From NCBI GenBank assembly GCA_047602465.1, contig JASGHF010000002.1:1-64000 (forward strand): DNA of 64,000 bases, written 5' to 3'. A model generated the notes under the pieces. That model worked only from the letters and a program-made list of their open reading frames with translations. It was not told the origin of the DNA and did no database searches. Every line of letters starts with the position of its first letter. Positions within the stretch are counted from its first letter, which is position 1. Positions 24,927-34,514 of the stretch are shown here, piece by piece. The DNA comes from JADZAI01 sp047602465 (GTDB lineage: Bacteria; Pseudomonadota; Alphaproteobacteria; Micropepsales; Micropepsaceae). A program made the translations under genes and the position numbers.

Positions 24927-25328
24927 CTAATCCGCCAGTTTCCGGCGCTCCAGGATCAGCGCGGTCGCATCCCGCACGTCCAGCAGCGCCTTTCGTATCG
25001 CGCAGGTCTCGACATCCGCGCAGTCCTCGCAACGGCGATAGGCGGTGCGGCTCGCACACGGAGCCAGCGCCAGCGGCCCGTCGATCGCGCGCACGATGGC
25101 CGCGAAATCGATCTCATGCGCCGGCCGCGCCAAACCGTATCCGCCCGCCCGTCCCCGCCGCGATGCCACCAGTCCGGCGCGCTTCAGGTCCAAAAGGATG
25201 CGTTCCAGGAACGCGCGCGGCACAGCGGCGGCGGCGGCCAGATCGCCCGTCATCATGGACGCCCCCTCGCCCGCTTCGGCGAGAGAGATGAGCGCACGCA
25301 GTGCGTAACGGGCTTTTTGCGACAGCAT
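24927..25328 (-). CDS. Rrf2-family transcriptional regulator
   Basis: A 133-residue Rrf2 protein. MLSQKARYALRALISLAEAG opens the winged HTH, FLERILLDLKRAGLVASRRG follows as recognition helix and wing. The C-terminus has four cysteines (CASRTAYRRCEDCADVETC), compatible with a 2Fe-2S cluster or thiol sensing. It is 86 bases upstream of the porin-sbp-cysTWA genes on the same strand, so it probably controls sulfur uptake, like the cysteine-metabolism Rrf2 regulator CymR in other bacteria. The ATG at 25328 is used because longer versions add only shadow-like sequence. Confidence 0.88.
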   Translation of the reverse strand: MLSQKARYALRALISLAEAGEGASMMTGDLAAAAAVPRAFLERILLDLKRAGLVASRRGRAGGYGLARPAHEIDFAAIVRAIDGPLALAPCASRTAYRRCEDCADVETCAIRKALLDVRDATALILERRKLAD

Positions 25329-25528
25329 CGGGAAACGAAAATGGCAGGGCCGCTGACCCTGCCACTTCCGATCCGGATCGCCAAATCCCGGCGACCCGTG
25401 CGCCCCCGCGCTAGCTTTGCGCAGAATGATCCAACCGTTCCCGGACGCCATCCTCTGGATAGGGGAGGCCTCTCTGGTGTTTGGCCCACGCCCTGCGCCG
25501 CGATAAACCGGACTGAATGGGGGATTCC

Positions 25529-27433
25529 ATGAATCGACGCGTCACGTTCGGCGAACGGCTTCGTTATCTGTTCGACAAATCCATGGCGGCCGGCACGATC
25601 TCGCTCACCGGCTGGCTGACCGCCGCCACGCTGCTGGTCATCCTTCTCGCGACATCCATCATCAACGCCTTCAGCATCGCGAACACGGGCGAGGATTCGC
25701 CCGATTTCGGCGAAGCCTTCTGGCAGTCGCTGATGCGGACCATGGACCCCGGCACCATGGCCGGCGATACCGGCTGGGGTTACCGCATCGTCGCGCTCGC
25801 CGTCACCGTCGCGGGCATTTTCATCTTCTCCGCTCTGATCGGTATTCTGTCCTCCGGCATTTCCGAGCGCCTCGCCCAGCTCCGCAAGGGCCGCAGCCGC
25901 GTTCTGGAGACCAATCACACCATCATCTACAACTGGTCGAACTCGATCTTCGAGATCATCGCCCAGCTTAAAATCGCAGGCGCCTCCGACCGCCGCCCCC
26001 GCGTCGTCGTCCTTGCCGACAAGGACAAGGTCGAGATGGAAGATGAGATCGCGGCCAAGCTGCCCGATCTCGGACGCCTGCGCGTCATCTGCCGCCGCGG
26101 CGATCCCACCGACATCAACGACATCGCCATCGCAAACCCCGAGGACTCGCGCTCCATCGTCATCCTCTCGCCCGAAAGCGCAGAGCCTGACGCCGCCGTC
26201 GTGAAAACCATCCTCGCGCTGGTGCACGATCCCCAGCGCCGCGAGCGCGCCCATCGCATCGCCGCCGAAATCCGCGACGGACGCAATGCCGCGATGGCCC
26301 GCGTCATCGGCGGCAAGGAGCTTCAGCTCGTCCTCGCCGACGATCTCATCGCGCGGATCATCGTCAACTCGAACCGGCAGTCGGGCCTCAGCGCCGTCTA
26401 TTCCGAACTGCTCGATTTCGACGGATCGGAAATCTACACGACCCCCGTGGGCGAACTCGCCGGCAAGACCTTCGCCGAGGCCGTCTATTCCTATCAGGCC
26501 TCGTGCCTCATCGGTTTTTGCCGGGCGGATGGCGCGATCGCGCTGAACCCGTCCGGCAATCCCGTCCTCGAAGCCGGCATTCGCCTCATCCTCATCGCCG
26601 AGGACGACACCACCATCCGCGTCGAGCCGATGCCCAAGGGATCGATCCACGCGACCGATATCGTCACGGCCCCGCCCCGCCCCAAATTGCCGGAGCGCAC
26701 GCTCATCCTCGGCTGGAACCATCGCGGCCCGACCGTCGCCCAGGAACTTGCGCGTTACGTCGCGCCCGGATCGGACCTCACCATCGCCGCCGATTCACCC
26801 GGTCTGGACAGCGCCGTCTCCGCGCTGGAGATCGACCCGGCCCTCCTCAATGTCCGCTATGCCTCGTGCGTCAGCTCCGACCGCACGGTGCTGGAGGAAC
26901 TCGACATCCCCTCCTACGACCATGTGATGGTGCTCAGCTACGCCGATGACATGTCGTCCCAGGCGGCCGACACGCGCACGCTGGTGACGCTCCTGCATCT
27001 GCGCCAGATCGCGGATGCGGCCGGCAAGCGCGTCAGCGTGGTCAGCGAGATGGCCGACATCCGCAACCGGGAACTTGCCGAAGTCACCCGCGCCGACGAT
27101 TTCGTGGTCAGCAACCGCCTCATCTCGCTGATGCTGGCGCAGACCTCCGAGAACGAGCTTCTGTCCGACATCTTCGCCGAATTGCTGGACGAGCGCGGCT
27201 CGGAAATCTTCGTCCGCCCGCTTGAGGACTACGTCGTCACCGGAAAGCCGGTGAATTTCTACACGGTTATGGAATCCGCCTCCCGGCGCAATGAAATCGC
27301 CATCGGCTATATCCGGGGCCAGATCGGCCCCCGGCGCGGCGGCAAACGCTCCGGCGTCTGCATAAACCCGCCCAAGGGCGAGCATATCACTTTCGCACCG
27401 GGCGACCGCCTCATCGTCATCGCCGAGGATTGA
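25529..27433 (+). CDS. CASTOR/POLLUX-type ion-channel protein
   Basis: A 634-residue membrane protein. Helices at about 25-45 and 85-110 frame a pore-like loop (FWQSLMRTMDPGTMAGDTGW). Two RCK/TrkA-N-like modules follow (IIYNWSNSIFEIIAQLKIAG and RTLILGWNHRGPTVAQELAR), then RCK-C-like ends. This is the layout of the CASTOR/POLLUX family of calcium-modulated channels and of bacterial relatives. The canonical GYGD filter of K+ channels is absent, so ion specificity is open. GGGGGA precedes the chosen ATG; an ATG four codons upstream overlaps that site and is unlikely. Confidence 0.88.
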   Translation: MNRRVTFGERLRYLFDKSMAAGTISLTGWLTAATLLVILLATSIINAFSIANTGEDSPDFGEAFWQSLMRTMDPGTMAGDTGWGYRIVALAVTVAGIFIFSALIGILSSGISERLAQLRKGRSRVLETNHTIIYNWSNSIFEIIAQLKIAGASDRRPRVVVLADKDKVEMEDEIAAKLPDLGRLRVICRRGDPTDINDIAIANPEDSRSIVILSPESAEPDAAVVKTILALVHDPQRRERAHRIAAEIRDGRNAAMARVIGGKELQLVLADDLIARIIVNSNRQSGLSAVYSELLDFDGSEIYTTPVGELAGKTFAEAVYSYQASCLIGFCRADGAIALNPSGNPVLEAGIRLILIAEDDTTIRVEPMPKGSIHATDIVTAPPRPKLPERTLILGWNHRGPTVAQELARYVAPGSDLTIAADSPGLDSAVSALEIDPALLNVRYASCVSSDRTVLEELDIPSYDHVMVLSYADDMSSQAADTRTLVTLLHLRQIADAAGKRVSVVSEMADIRNRELAEVTRADDFVVSNRLISLMLAQTSENELLSDIFAELLDERGSEIFVRPLEDYVVTGKPVNFYTVMESASRRNEIAIGYIRGQIGPRRGGKRSGVCINPPKGEHITFAPGDRLIVIAED

Positions 27434-27488
27434 TGAAACAAGGCCGGGATCGGGCGTATAAGATCAACATGCCAATCGGAGATCCGTC

Positions 27489-28025
27489 ATGATCCGCCCC
27501 GTCCTGGTTCTCGCCGCTGCCTTTGCCCTGTCTGCGCCGGCGTTCGCCGAACTCGCCCCCGGCGACAAGGCTCCCGCCTTCACCACCAGGGCTTCGCTCG
27601 GCGGCAGCGAATTCACCTTCTCTCTGGAAGACGCGCTGAAGAAGGGTCCGGTCGTCCTCTATTTCTACCCCAAGGCCTTCACCAGCGGCTGCACCATGGA
27701 GGCGCATGAATTCGCCGAGGCGACGCCCAAGTTCGAAAAGCTCGGCGCCACCGTCATCGGCATTTCCGCCGATCCCATCGACACGTTGAACAAATTCTCG
27801 GTCGAGGCCTGCCGCTCGAAATTCGCCGTCGCGTCAGACGCCGACCAGAGCGTGATGAAAGCGTTCGACGCGGTTCTGGAAAAGAAACCCCAACTCTCAG
27901 ACCGAACATCCTATGTCATCGCGCCCGACGGAACGATCATCTACGTCCACACCGACCTCAACTACGCAGACCACGTGAAGAACACGCTCGCCGCCGTGAA
28001 GGAATGGCGCGCGGCGCACCCGTAA
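27489..28025 (+). CDS. Exported peroxiredoxin (Bcp/PrxQ type)
   Basis: A 178-residue thiol peroxidase with a signal peptide (MIRPVLVLAAAFALSAPAFA), so it works in the periplasm. The AhpC/TSA domain has LYFYPKAFTSGCTMEAHEFA: the Cys after SG is the peroxidatic residue in the TSGC context. A second Cys near residue 117 (VEACRSKF) could resolve it; the CxxxxC spacing of classical BCP is not present. It is followed 81 bases later by the sterol-desaturase-like gene; no operon partner is evident. Confidence 0.92.
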   Translation: MIRPVLVLAAAFALSAPAFAELAPGDKAPAFTTRASLGGSEFTFSLEDALKKGPVVLYFYPKAFTSGCTMEAHEFAEATPKFEKLGATVIGISADPIDTLNKFSVEACRSKFAVASDADQSVMKAFDAVLEKKPQLSDRTSYVIAPDGTIIYVHTDLNYADHVKNTLAAVKEWRAAHP

Positions 28026-28106
28026 GCTTCAGGGTTTTCACCAGACCCAAAAGGGCGCTAAGTCTCGTCCGCGCGGATCCGGGGGGATGACGCGCAGCGA
28101 GGGACG

Positions 28107-28976
28107 ATGCGACGGACGCTTTCCTATCTGCTGTGGCCGGGGCTTCTTGCCGGCGCGATGGCGATCAACGCCTACGGCATGTCGACGGACATGCCGATCC
28201 TCTGGTTGAACATCAGCTATTTCGGGCTGGCGCTCGCGCTGTTCGTGCTGGAACGCGTCATGCCTCACGAAACGGCATGGAACGCCAATGACGGCCAGCT
28301 CTGGCCCGATATCGCGCACACGCTCCTCAGCAAGTCGGCCGTTCAGGTTCTCATCGTCGTCCCGGCGATCACCGGCATCGGCGCGCTCGCCAGCGATGAA
28401 GGGGCGGCGTGGTGGCCGCGCGAATGGCCCGTCGCGCTGCAGGTCGTGCTCGGCCTCGTGATCGCCGAGTTCGGCTTCTACTGGGCGCACCGCCTCTGCC
28501 ACGAGGTCCGGCCGCTCTGGCGCTTCCACGCCGTCCATCACTCGGTCACGCGGCTCTGGTTCGTGAACACGGGCCGCTTCCATTTCGGCGACACGCTCGT
28601 CAGCGTCGTCTTCGGCCTCGGCATCGCGCTCGCCTGCGGCATGCCCCAGGACATCATCGTCTGGGTCAGCGCGATCACCGCCTATATCGGCCTTCTCACG
28701 CACGCGAATGTCGAGATGCGCACGGGCGCGCTCGACTACGTCTTCAACACGCCTGCCCTGCACCGCTGGCATCACTCAAAGCGTCTTGAGGAAGGCAACC
28801 GGAACTACGGCGAAAACCTGATGCTGTTCGACCTTCTGCTCGGCACGCATTTCGTCTCGGCGCGCCGGCCTCCGGTCGATATCGGGATCAACGAGCCGAT
28901 GCCCGCGACGCTCGGCGCGCAGATAGCCTACCCGTTCCGCCGCAGCGCAGCGGATGTCGGGACGGCGAACGCCTAA
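28107..28976 (+). CDS. Sterol desaturase/fatty-acid hydroxylase family protein
   Basis: A 289-residue integral membrane di-iron enzyme. The His clusters are HRLCHE (about residue 131), HAVHH (about 144) and HRWHH (about 219), the pattern of the fatty-acid hydroxylase superfamily. About four to five hydrophobic segments surround them. Substrate (a lipid, hopanoid or carotenoid) is not predictable. It converges with the CAP-domain gene and overlaps it by 4 bases. Confidence 0.9.
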   Translation: MRRTLSYLLWPGLLAGAMAINAYGMSTDMPILWLNISYFGLALALFVLERVMPHETAWNANDGQLWPDIAHTLLSKSAVQVLIVVPAITGIGALASDEGAAWWPREWPVALQVVLGLVIAEFGFYWAHRLCHEVRPLWRFHAVHHSVTRLWFVNTGRFHFGDTLVSVVFGLGIALACGMPQDIIVWVSAITAYIGLLTHANVEMRTGALDYVFNTPALHRWHHSKRLEEGNRNYGENLMLFDLLLGTHFVSARRPPVDIGINEPMPATLGAQIAYPFRRSAADVGTANA

Positions 28977-29791
28977 CCGCGCTGCTGCGCGATGACCGTC
29001 GGCTTGGGCGACGGCACAGGCACCGGATTGGCCGCCGTAATCTCGGGAACCTTTACAGGCACGACGGCCGGCGCGGGCGCTGCCGCCGGGGCTGGAGCCG
29101 GCGCGGTGGCGGCGGCTGTCTGCACCTTGTGCGGGGCCGGTGTCGGCGCGGCGGGGGTTGGCGTCGGCGCCGGCGCGCTTGCCGCAGCGGCGGCTGCCGG
29201 CGCAGGCGCAGGCGCCGGCTTCGCGGCGGCGACGGCCACCTCACGGCGCGGCTGGCTCGCGTCATAGGCCATTCGTCCGCGCAGATTGCCCGGCGGGCTG
29301 TAGCGGCAGACGAGGAAATCGTATTTCGCCCCGCGCCCCACTGCGCAGCCGACGGATGTCGTGCCCGACCACACCAGTGCGGTGTAGTGGCCGACATCGG
29401 CCCAGTTGCCGGTCTTGCTGATATTGGGGTGCGCGCCGCCCGGAATATAGTTGGCGCGCTCGGCGAGCCATCCGCCCACCATCTGCGTCACCGACATGCG
29501 GCCGATGCCGCTCATGTACAAATTCTCGCCCTGCCCGCGCTGCGAGGCGTGCTGCATCGCGCCGGTCCTGGCGAGATTGTTCGCCCATTCCTGGGCGTCT
29601 GCGGCCAGAGCGGCGTCCCACTTCAGATCGGGCGATCCGACCGCGCGCCGCTCGGCATTGTGCGCGTTCAGGATCTCGGTCTGGAAGGCGGCGTCGGTGA
29701 TCTTGGGCGCGGCTGCGACAGCGCCTGCGGTGCCGGCGAAAAGAACGAGAGCGGCCGCGAGGGCCAGCGTCGAAGTCTGCATCTTGAACAT
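28973..29791 (-). CDS. Secreted CAP-domain protein with a Pro/Ala-rich tail
   Basis: A 272-residue exported protein. After a signal peptide (ending AGAVAAAP) comes a CAP/SCP domain (about 30-165): ILNAHNAERRAVGSPDLKWD, HASQRGQGENLYM, VGHYTALVWSGTTSVGCAVG and YDFLVCRYSPPGN are all standard. The last 90 residues are a low-complexity Pro-Ala-Thr region that may span the wall. The family is often linked to envelope or secreted functions but no reaction is known. An ATG three codons inside (29782) is an alternative start. Confidence 0.9.
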   Translation of the reverse strand: MFKMQTSTLALAAALVLFAGTAGAVAAAPKITDAAFQTEILNAHNAERRAVGSPDLKWDAALAADAQEWANNLARTGAMQHASQRGQGENLYMSGIGRMSVTQMVGGWLAERANYIPGGAHPNISKTGNWADVGHYTALVWSGTTSVGCAVGRGAKYDFLVCRYSPPGNLRGRMAYDASQPRREVAVAAAKPAPAPAPAAAAAASAPAPTPTPAAPTPAPHKVQTAAATAPAPAPAAAPAPAVVPVKVPEITAANPVPVPSPKPTVIAQQRG

Positions 29792-29909
29792 CCCGGCATC
29801 TCGACTAGCGGGCGAACGTGGCGAAATCACGCTGACAGTGAGTCACGCGTGCGACAACGTATACGGGCAGCGCCAACCACCTGCCAGCGGCGCAATTGGC
29901 CGCACCGCG

Positions 29910-30440
29910 TTATCCCTTGCAGTAAAAGGGAACTTTCAGCCCGGGCGGCAGCTTCGTGCGACCATCGCCGCAGGCCGATCTCAGCTGCCCGGCGGTCAGG
30001 CCCTTCGCGGTCGAAAGGTCCGCGCCGTGAAGCTGCGCATCGCTCAGAATAGCGCCCGTCAGGTCCGCGCCCGACAGGTCGGCGTCTTTCAGATGCGCGT
30101 AGTTCAGCCAGACGTCGCGCAGATCGGCGTCCTTCAGCGAGGCCCGGTTCAGCATCGCCCCGCTCGCGTTCGTGCGGAACATGCTGACCCGCTCCATCTT
30201 GGTCTCTTCCAGGAACGTCCCCGCCATGTCGGCCCGGTCGAGCCGCGCGCCGCTCAGATCGGACTGGTAGAGATTGGCGAAGCGTAGAAACTTGCCGCTG
30301 AAATCCGCCCCCGTCAGGTCGCAGCGCGGACAGGCCGGCACGGTCGTCGTGTCCAGCACCTCGCGCACATGGTCCGGATTGGCGGCCCGCGCCAGTCCAA
30401 GCGACATCAAAGCTGCGCCCAGTAGCACCCTGACCTTCAC
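29910..30440 (-). CDS. Exported pentapeptide-repeat protein
   Basis: A 176-residue protein with a signal peptide (MKVRVLLGAALMSLGLARAA) and then about 20 pentapeptide repeats (DLTGADFSGKFLRFANLY, DLSGADLTGAILSDAQLHGA), forming a right-handed beta-helix. Four cysteines flank the repeats (CPRC and two near the end), suggesting a disulfide-closed periplasmic protein. No gyrase-inhibitor features are recognisable. It is divergent from the 2OG-oxygenase gene. Confidence 0.88.
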   Translation of the reverse strand: MKVRVLLGAALMSLGLARAANPDHVREVLDTTTVPACPRCDLTGADFSGKFLRFANLYQSDLSGARLDRADMAGTFLEETKMERVSMFRTNASGAMLNRASLKDADLRDVWLNYAHLKDADLSGADLTGAILSDAQLHGADLSTAKGLTAGQLRSACGDGRTKLPPGLKVPFYCKG

Positions 30441-30534
30441 GGCGAATCCTTCCCGAATGACTTTTCGTCAGTTTACCCGTCCGGCGCATGGACGGAAGTG
30501 CGGCACCGGCCTAAAACGCCCCTCCAACAGCAGG

Positions 30535-31482
30535 ATGACGCGTGTGCCCGGCCCTCTCGACAACCCGATCTCGCTGACCCTCAACGAGCGCGACCCGGTC
30601 GCCTTCGCCCACGAACTCGGCAAGATGTTCGAACGCTACGGTTTCGCCAGCGTCAAGGATCACGCCATCCCGCAGGCGCTCATCGACGACGCCAACGCCG
30701 CCATCAAGGCCTTCTTCGCCCTGCCGGAAGACGTGAAGCGCAAATACCACCTGCCCGGCACCGGCGGCGCGCGCGGCCTCACCCCGTTCGGCATCGAGAC
30801 CGCCAAGGGCGCGTCGAAGAGCGACCTGAAGGAATTCTGGCACACGGGGCGCGAGCTTCCTGCCGGCCATCCGCTCGCCCGTTTCATGGCCGACAATCTC
30901 TGGCCGTCCGAAATCCCCGGCTTCAAGGACAAGATCTACGCGCTCTATCAGGCGCTCGATGCCGTCGGCCTTCAGCTCCTCCAGGCCATCGCCCGGCACT
31001 TGAAGCTCGACCCGCATTTTTTCGACGACAAGGTCGATCTCGGAAACTCGGTCCTCCGTCTCCTGCACTATCCGCCCGTCACCGGCGAGACCTCGCATGT
31101 CCGCGCCGGCGCGCATGAGGACATCAACGCCATCACGCTCCTGCTGGGCGCGGAAGAGGCCGGGCTTGAGGTCAGGGAAAAGGACGGCTCCTGGCTTGGC
31201 GTGAACCCGCCCGCCGGCGCGATGGTGGTGAATATCGGCGATATGCTTCAGCGCCTCACCAACGACACCCTGCCCTCCACCACGCACCGCGTCGTCAACC
31301 CCAGCGCCGAGCGCGCCCGCTTCGCGCGCTATTCGACGCCCTTCTTCCTCCATTTCCGCCCCGACTTCCTGATCGAGACTCTGCCCTCAACCATCACGGC
31401 CGCCAACGGGAACCGCTACCCGGACGCCATCACGGCGGACGGCTACCTCCAGCAGCGCCTCGCCGAGATCAAACTGAAATAG
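30535..31482 (+). CDS. 2-oxoglutarate/Fe(II) oxygenase (isopenicillin-N-synthase family)
   Basis: A 315-residue enzyme with the DIOX_N region (about 10-120) and the 2OG-Fe(II) core. The iron ligands are visible as AGAHEDINAITLLL (His and Asp) and TTHRVVNP (second His), with Arg in RFARYSTPFF as 2OG contact. Bacterial members act on small acids or flavonoid-like compounds; the substrate here is unknown. The chosen ATG gives the usual family start; the in-frame extension upstream runs through the divergent pentapeptide gene and is not plausible. Confidence 0.9.
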   Translation: MTRVPGPLDNPISLTLNERDPVAFAHELGKMFERYGFASVKDHAIPQALIDDANAAIKAFFALPEDVKRKYHLPGTGGARGLTPFGIETAKGASKSDLKEFWHTGRELPAGHPLARFMADNLWPSEIPGFKDKIYALYQALDAVGLQLLQAIARHLKLDPHFFDDKVDLGNSVLRLLHYPPVTGETSHVRAGAHEDINAITLLLGAEEAGLEVREKDGSWLGVNPPAGAMVVNIGDMLQRLTNDTLPSTTHRVVNPSAERARFARYSTPFFLHFRPDFLIETLPSTITAANGNRYPDAITADGYLQQRLAEIKLK

Positions 31483-31563
31483 CCTGCGGCGTTGCGGCGC
31501 TTGCATGGCCGGGGACGGCATGGCGCTCTCCATCGGGCCACTTGAGATGGCGGTGGAGGATCG

Positions 31564-32961
31564 ATGATGAAATGGCTCTGCGCTGCTGCCCTCGCTGCAG
31601 CAACGACAACCGCGCCCGTCATGGCGCAGGAAAGCGGCGCCGACACCATGATCATTCTCGACGGCTCCGGCTCCATGTGGGGCGTCGCCGGCGGGCAGAC
31701 CAAGATCGCATCGGCGCGCAGCGCCGTTCACACATTGCTCGAAGCCTGGCCTCCCGCCCGCAGGCTGGGCCTGATGGTCTATGGCCATCGCCGCAAGGGC
31801 GATTGCGCGGACATCGAAACCGTCGCGCCGGTCGGCGCCATCGATGCGGCAGCCATCGGCAAGGCCGTCGATGACCTCAGCCCCAAAGGCAAGACCCCGA
31901 TCGCCGATTCGCTGCTCAAGGCTGCGACCGATCTGAAATCCACCGAGACCGCCGCCACGATCCTGCTGATCTCCGACGGCATCGAGACCTGCGGCGGCGA
32001 TCCCTGCGCCGTCGCCAAAGCACTCAAGGAAAGCGGCGTCGATTTCACCGCCCACGTCGTCGGCTTCGACGTGACCGACCCTGCTGCAAAAGCGCAGTTG
32101 CAATGCATCGCGGACGTCAGCGGCGGCGTCTATCGCGATGCGGCGGATGCGGCGGAACTCAAGGACGCGATGCAGGAAGCCGCATCGGCGAAGGGCGGCG
32201 CGGCGAAGGCGGCGCCCGCCGAAGAGATCGACCTGACGCAAAACCTGCGCGGCCGGTTGAAGCTGTCGAAGGACAGCGATCCGCTGGTCGGCTACACCAC
32301 CGCCATCGGCTGGGCGGTCAGGAAGCCGGGCGACGACACGAATGTCGCCGGCGATGTCGGCGCGGTCCTCAGCGAGCAGGTCGAACCCGGCGACTACGTC
32401 GTCACGGTCGACTACGGCAACGCCATCGGACAGACGGACGCCAAAGTCGAGGCCGGCAAGATCACCGAGGTCGAGGTCGTGCTGAATGCCGGTCGCATCG
32501 TCAGCGAGGCGGCGCAGGCAGGCATCCAGGGTTCGGCATCCAGGGATTGGGGTCAGCTGACCTGGAACGTCTACAAGGCCGACGACCGGACGAGCTATTT
32601 CGCGTACAGCTTCGAGCCGGTGCCGACCTTCGTGCTGCCCGAAGGGTCATACGTCCTGACGGTCACAAAGGACGAACTGGCGAGGGCCGAGACGGCGTTC
32701 GAGGTGAAGGCCGGCGATGAACTGAATGTCGGGCTGCAGCTGATCGCAGGCACGCTCAAGTTTGACGCGCCGGATTCCTACGTCGTTCAGGTCGCGCCGG
32801 CGGGATCTGAGGATTTCGCGCTGATCGACGCCCAGTCCGGCGAGCGGGCGATGAATCCGGGCGATTACGTGCTGAGGGTCTCGTATCGCGAGGGGCCTGA
32901 GAAGACGGCCGGCTTCACCATCAAAGAGGGCGAGACGACCGAAGTGACGGTCGCGCGATAG
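31564..32961 (+). CDS. Exported von Willebrand factor A-domain protein
   Basis: A 465-residue protein with a signal peptide (ending APVMAQ) and a VWA domain (about 25-200). The metal-ion site is complete: DGSGSMWG, then KGKTPIADSLLKA (Thr) and LISDGIETCGGDPC (Asp). The C-terminal part contains two or three beta-sandwich-like repeats (around 220-300, 330-380 and 385-460), each with PGDYVV/PEGSYVL/PGDYVL turns. Such proteins occur as periplasmic or surface binding proteins. GGAGG lies upstream; ATG at 31564 or 31567 are both possible. Confidence 0.88.
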   Translation: MMKWLCAAALAAATTTAPVMAQESGADTMIILDGSGSMWGVAGGQTKIASARSAVHTLLEAWPPARRLGLMVYGHRRKGDCADIETVAPVGAIDAAAIGKAVDDLSPKGKTPIADSLLKAATDLKSTETAATILLISDGIETCGGDPCAVAKALKESGVDFTAHVVGFDVTDPAAKAQLQCIADVSGGVYRDAADAAELKDAMQEAASAKGGAAKAAPAEEIDLTQNLRGRLKLSKDSDPLVGYTTAIGWAVRKPGDDTNVAGDVGAVLSEQVEPGDYVVTVDYGNAIGQTDAKVEAGKITEVEVVLNAGRIVSEAAQAGIQGSASRDWGQLTWNVYKADDRTSYFAYSFEPVPTFVLPEGSYVLTVTKDELARAETAFEVKAGDELNVGLQLIAGTLKFDAPDSYVVQVAPAGSEDFALIDAQSGERAMNPGDYVLRVSYREGPEKTAGFTIKEGETTEVTVAR

Positions 32962-33009
32962 CTGCGAATCCGGGCGTCATCCGTTAGAGTGGCGTCAGGA
33001 GGACCAATC

Positions 33010-34146
33010 ATGGCCGAGAAGACCTGGATCCCGGTGAACCGGGTAGAGGGCGAAGCCTCACGTCAGGCCCATGCCGACCTGCCCGAAGGCACCTATGAGC
33101 GCGAAATCTCCAAGGAGGGGTTTTTCGGCCCGGCCGCCTTCCTCTATCACCGCCGCCCGCCCACCGGCTGGGACAGCTTCGAAGGCCCGCTGCGTCCCCG
33201 CGCCTTCAACCTCGCCGCCCTGAACGAGGCCGATCCCTCGCCCTGGGCCGCGCCCGCGGTTCTCGGCAACGCCCACTGCGAAATCCGCTTCTGGAAGCTT
33301 TCCGCTCCCATGCCGGCCCTCGCCCGCAATGCCGACGGCGACCAGATTCTCTTCGTCCACCAGGGCGGCGGCGCCTTCTTCTGCGACTACGGCCATCTGA
33401 AGCTCCGCGCCGGCGATTATGTCGTCGTCCCGCGCGGCACGATGTGGCGCATCGAACCGTCCGGGCCTTCGGCTTTCCTCACCATCGAAGCCCGCAACGC
33501 GCATTTCCGCCTGCCGGACAAGGGCCTGCTCGGCCGCCACGCGATCTTCGACCCCGCTCTGCTCGACACGCCCGAAATGGACGAGGCCTTCCGCGCCCAG
33601 CAGGCCGAAGACCGTCCGTACACGGTCGAAGTCAAGAAGCGCGGCGAGGTCTCCCGCGTCGCCTATCCCTGGAATCCGCTCGACGCCACCGGCTGGCACG
33701 GCGATCTCTCGGTCGTCCGCATCAATGTCGACCAGATGCGCCCGATCTCATCGCACCGCTATCACGTGCCGCCCTCGGCCCACACGACCTTCCTCTCCGA
33801 CCGCTTCGTCGTCTGCACCTTCGCGCCGCGCCCGTTCGAGACCGACCCCAAGGCGATCAAGGTGCCGTTCTTCCACAATAACGACGACTACGACGAAGTC
33901 CTCTTCTACCACGCCGGCGATTTCTTCAGCCGCGACAACATCGACGCCGGCATGATGACCTTCCATCCCTCGGGCTTCACCCACGGACCGCATCCCAAGG
34001 CGCTGAAGAACATGTACAAGTCGGCGAAGGCAGAAACCGACGAATACGCCGTCATGATCGATACCCGCGACCCGCTCGACGTGCTCTCCGGCGCATCGTC
34101 GGTCGAAAATCCCGCCTATGCCGACAGTTGGAAGCCCAAGGGATGA
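33010..34146 (+). CDS. hmgA: Homogentisate 1,2-dioxygenase
   Basis: A 378-residue ring-cleavage dioxygenase converting homogentisate to 4-maleylacetoacetate in tyrosine and phenylalanine breakdown. Characteristic regions are DQILFVHQGGGAFFCDYGHL, HYHVPPSAHTTF-like SSHRYHVPPSAHTTF, and FFHNNDDYDEVLFYHAGDFF followed by HPSGFTHGPHP, which supply the iron ligands (His, Glu, His). It is shorter than the 430-residue hexameric enzyme of Pseudomonas and belongs to the shorter bacterial form. AGGAGG stands upstream of the ATG. It is coupled by ATGA to a cupin gene and then fahA. Confidence 0.9.
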   Translation: MAEKTWIPVNRVEGEASRQAHADLPEGTYEREISKEGFFGPAAFLYHRRPPTGWDSFEGPLRPRAFNLAALNEADPSPWAAPAVLGNAHCEIRFWKLSAPMPALARNADGDQILFVHQGGGAFFCDYGHLKLRAGDYVVVPRGTMWRIEPSGPSAFLTIEARNAHFRLPDKGLLGRHAIFDPALLDTPEMDEAFRAQQAEDRPYTVEVKKRGEVSRVAYPWNPLDATGWHGDLSVVRINVDQMRPISSHRYHVPPSAHTTFLSDRFVVCTFAPRPFETDPKAIKVPFFHNNDDYDEVLFYHAGDFFSRDNIDAGMMTFHPSGFTHGPHPKALKNMYKSAKAETDEYAVMIDTRDPLDVLSGASSVENPAYADSWKPKG

Positions 34147-34514
34147 GCGGCATCCAGTCCGGCGCCGTCGCGGAAAAATTCGGCCTCATCGCGGAACACT
34201 GGCGTCCGCGCGTTGCCGCCCGCCTCAACGGCCAGGAGGTCAAGCTGGTGAAGACGGAAGGCGTCTTCCCCTGGCATGCCCACGCCGACGCCGACGAGAT
34301 GTTCATGGTGTGGAAGGGCCGCTTCCGCGTCGAATTCCGCGACCGCATCGTCGATATGGGGCCGGGCGAATTCTGCGTCGTCCCGCGCGGGGTCGAACAT
34401 CGCACCGCATCGGATGCGGAGGCCGAAGTCCTCATCTTCGAACCCGCCGAAGTCATCAACACGGGCGATGCGCCCGTCTCTGAATTCACCGCGAAGAACG
34501 GTATCGACATATGA
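34143..34514 (+). CDS. Cupin-domain protein of the hmgA-fahA operon
   Basis: A 123-residue single-domain cupin. The metal-site motif reads WHAHADADEMFMVWKG (two His and Glu) and the second motif GPGEFCVVPRGVEHRT. It overlaps both neighbours by ATGA, so it is made together with homogentisate dioxygenase and fumarylacetoacetase. Small cupins of this type often accompany hmgA; a chaperone, sensing or isomerase role is possible, none demonstrated here. Confidence 0.88.
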   Translation: MSGIQSGAVAEKFGLIAEHWRPRVAARLNGQEVKLVKTEGVFPWHAHADADEMFMVWKGRFRVEFRDRIVDMGPGEFCVVPRGVEHRTASDAEAEVLIFEPAEVINTGDAPVSEFTAKNGIDI

